Shown: positions 7,215 to 7,637 of the stretch, one piece after another
Layout of the letters: each line of letters opens with the position of its first letter
Numbering within the stretch: position 1 is the first letter of the stretch
Assembly (NCBI GenBank): GCA_030042575.1
Contig: JASHZK010000126.1
Location: forward strand, 1 to 7,637
Direction of reading: 5' to 3'
DNA length: 7,637 nt
Source of the DNA: Acidimicrobiales bacterium
Lineage (GTDB): Bacteria; Actinomycetota; Acidimicrobiia; Acidimicrobiales; UBA8190
Notes under the pieces: model-generated
Told to the model about the DNA's origin: nothing
Database searches by the model: none
Seen by the model: the letters and a program-made list of their open reading frames with translations, nothing else
Translations under genes and position numbers: made by a program

Positions 7215-7220
7215 GGGGGG
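7215..7220 (+). promoter_or_regulatory. G-rich ribosome-binding site for the biotin carboxylase gene
   Basis: GGGGGG lies three bases before GTG 7224 and nine bases before the in-frame GTG 7230. It is the only purine-rich leader ahead of a start in this window and fits an internal gene of an operon that cannot be leaderless. The spacing suits 7230 at least as well as 7224, so either GTG may be the true start. Confidence 0.45.
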
Positions 7221-7223
7221 ACG

Positions 7224-7637
7224 GTGCCGGTGATCGAGAAGCTGTTGGTGGCCAATCGAGGCGAGATCGCCCGCCGGGTCATGCGCAGCGCCCGGCGCAT
7301 GGGCATCCGCTGCGTGGCGGTGGCCTCCGACCCCGACATGGGCCTGCCCCACGTGGCCGAGGCCGACGAGGTGGTCCGCCTGCCCGGAGCGGCGGCGGCC
7401 GACACCTACCTGCGCACCGAGTTGCTGGTGCAGGCGGCCCGGATGTCGGAGTCCGACGCCGTGCACCCCGGTTACGGGTTCCTGTCCGAGAACGCCGGTT
7501 TCGCCCGGGCCTGCGCCGAAGCCGGGCTCCTCTTCGTGGGGCCGCCACCCGAGGTCATCGAGGCCATGGGTTCGAAGCTGGCGGCCAAGGCGACCATGGC
7601 CGGCGCCGGCGTGCCGGTGCTCCCGAGCATCGAGGTG
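7224..7637 (+). CDS. Acyl-CoA carboxylase, biotin carboxylase (alpha) subunit, N-terminal part (truncated by window edge)
   Basis: This subunit uses ATP and bicarbonate to carboxylate biotin, supplying the carboxyltransferase encoded just upstream. The 138 codons present cover the biotin carboxylase N-terminal domain: IEKLLVANRGEIARRVMRSA at 4-23, the strongly conserved DAVHPGYGFLSENAGFA at 78-94, and GPPPEVIEAMGSKLAAK at 106-122, which leads into the ATP-grasp domain. The ATP-grasp domain, and any biotin carboxyl carrier domain (ending in a Met-Lys-Met-type motif in alpha subunits of this type), lie beyond the window. The start is GTG at 7224 or GTG at 7230; the frame is the same and the family sequence begins at about IEKLLVANRGEIA, so the difference is two residues. 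The 16-base gap to the upstream stop and the shared reaction imply one operon. A stand-alone AccC without carrier domain cannot be excluded from the visible part. Confidence 0.92.
   Translation, partial: MPVIEKLLVANRGEIARRVMRSARRMGIRCVAVASDPDMGLPHVAEADEVVRLPGAAAADTYLRTELLVQAARMSESDAVHPGYGFLSENAGFARACAEAGLLFVGPPPEVIEAMGSKLAAKATMAGAGVPVLPSIEV

Overview
The window is high-GC DNA, with coding regions dominated by G/C-ending codons. It comes from an actinobacterium, most likely of the class Acidimicrobiia or a close relative. Three things point there: the housekeeping gene order glmU-prs-rplY-pth-mfd, which is characteristic of Actinomycetota; a CTC/TL5-type ribosomal protein L25 with an Ala/Glu tail; and several genes whose start codon lies exactly six bases after a TANNNT-like -10 hexamer with no Shine-Dalgarno sequence, the arrangement of leaderless actinobacterial transcripts. 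The class-level placement is inference; no 16S rRNA or other definitive marker is present.

Layout. Positions 1-1547 (minus) hold the N-terminal part of mfd, the transcription-repair coupling factor, which continues past the left edge. Positions 1576-2052 (plus) hold a small limonene-1,2-epoxide-hydrolase-like gene. It is divergent from mfd and convergent with pth, so it interrupts the otherwise co-directional housekeeping array. Positions 2058-5510 (minus) hold, in transcription order, glmU, prs, rplY and pth, separated by 12-46 bases. Positions 5609-7637 (plus), divergent from glmU, hold a biotin-dependent acyl-CoA carboxylase pair: a complete carboxyltransferase (beta) subunit, then the first 138 codons of the biotin carboxylase-bearing (alpha) subunit, which runs off the right edge.

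How the genes work together. GlmU makes UDP-GlcNAc for peptidoglycan. Prs makes PRPP for nucleotide, His and Trp synthesis. L25 binds 5S rRNA. Pth recycles peptidyl-tRNA. Mfd removes stalled RNA polymerase and recruits nucleotide excision repair. The right-hand pair is expected to form an acyl-CoA carboxylase of the methylcrotonyl-/geranyl-CoA carboxylase type, acting in branched-chain or isoprenoid acyl-CoA breakdown.

Most notable points. The GlmU is only 369 residues; its C-terminal acetyltransferase domain is cut short before the catalytic residues, and two positions in its nucleotidyltransferase pocket are unusual. The mfd/epoxide-hydrolase promoter is almost perfectly symmetric, with two back-to-back -10 hexamers and two start codons equidistant from one centre. 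The glmU/carboxylase divergent region may share one -10 element on both strands. I saw no RNA genes, mobile elements, CRISPR arrays or convincing intrinsic terminators.
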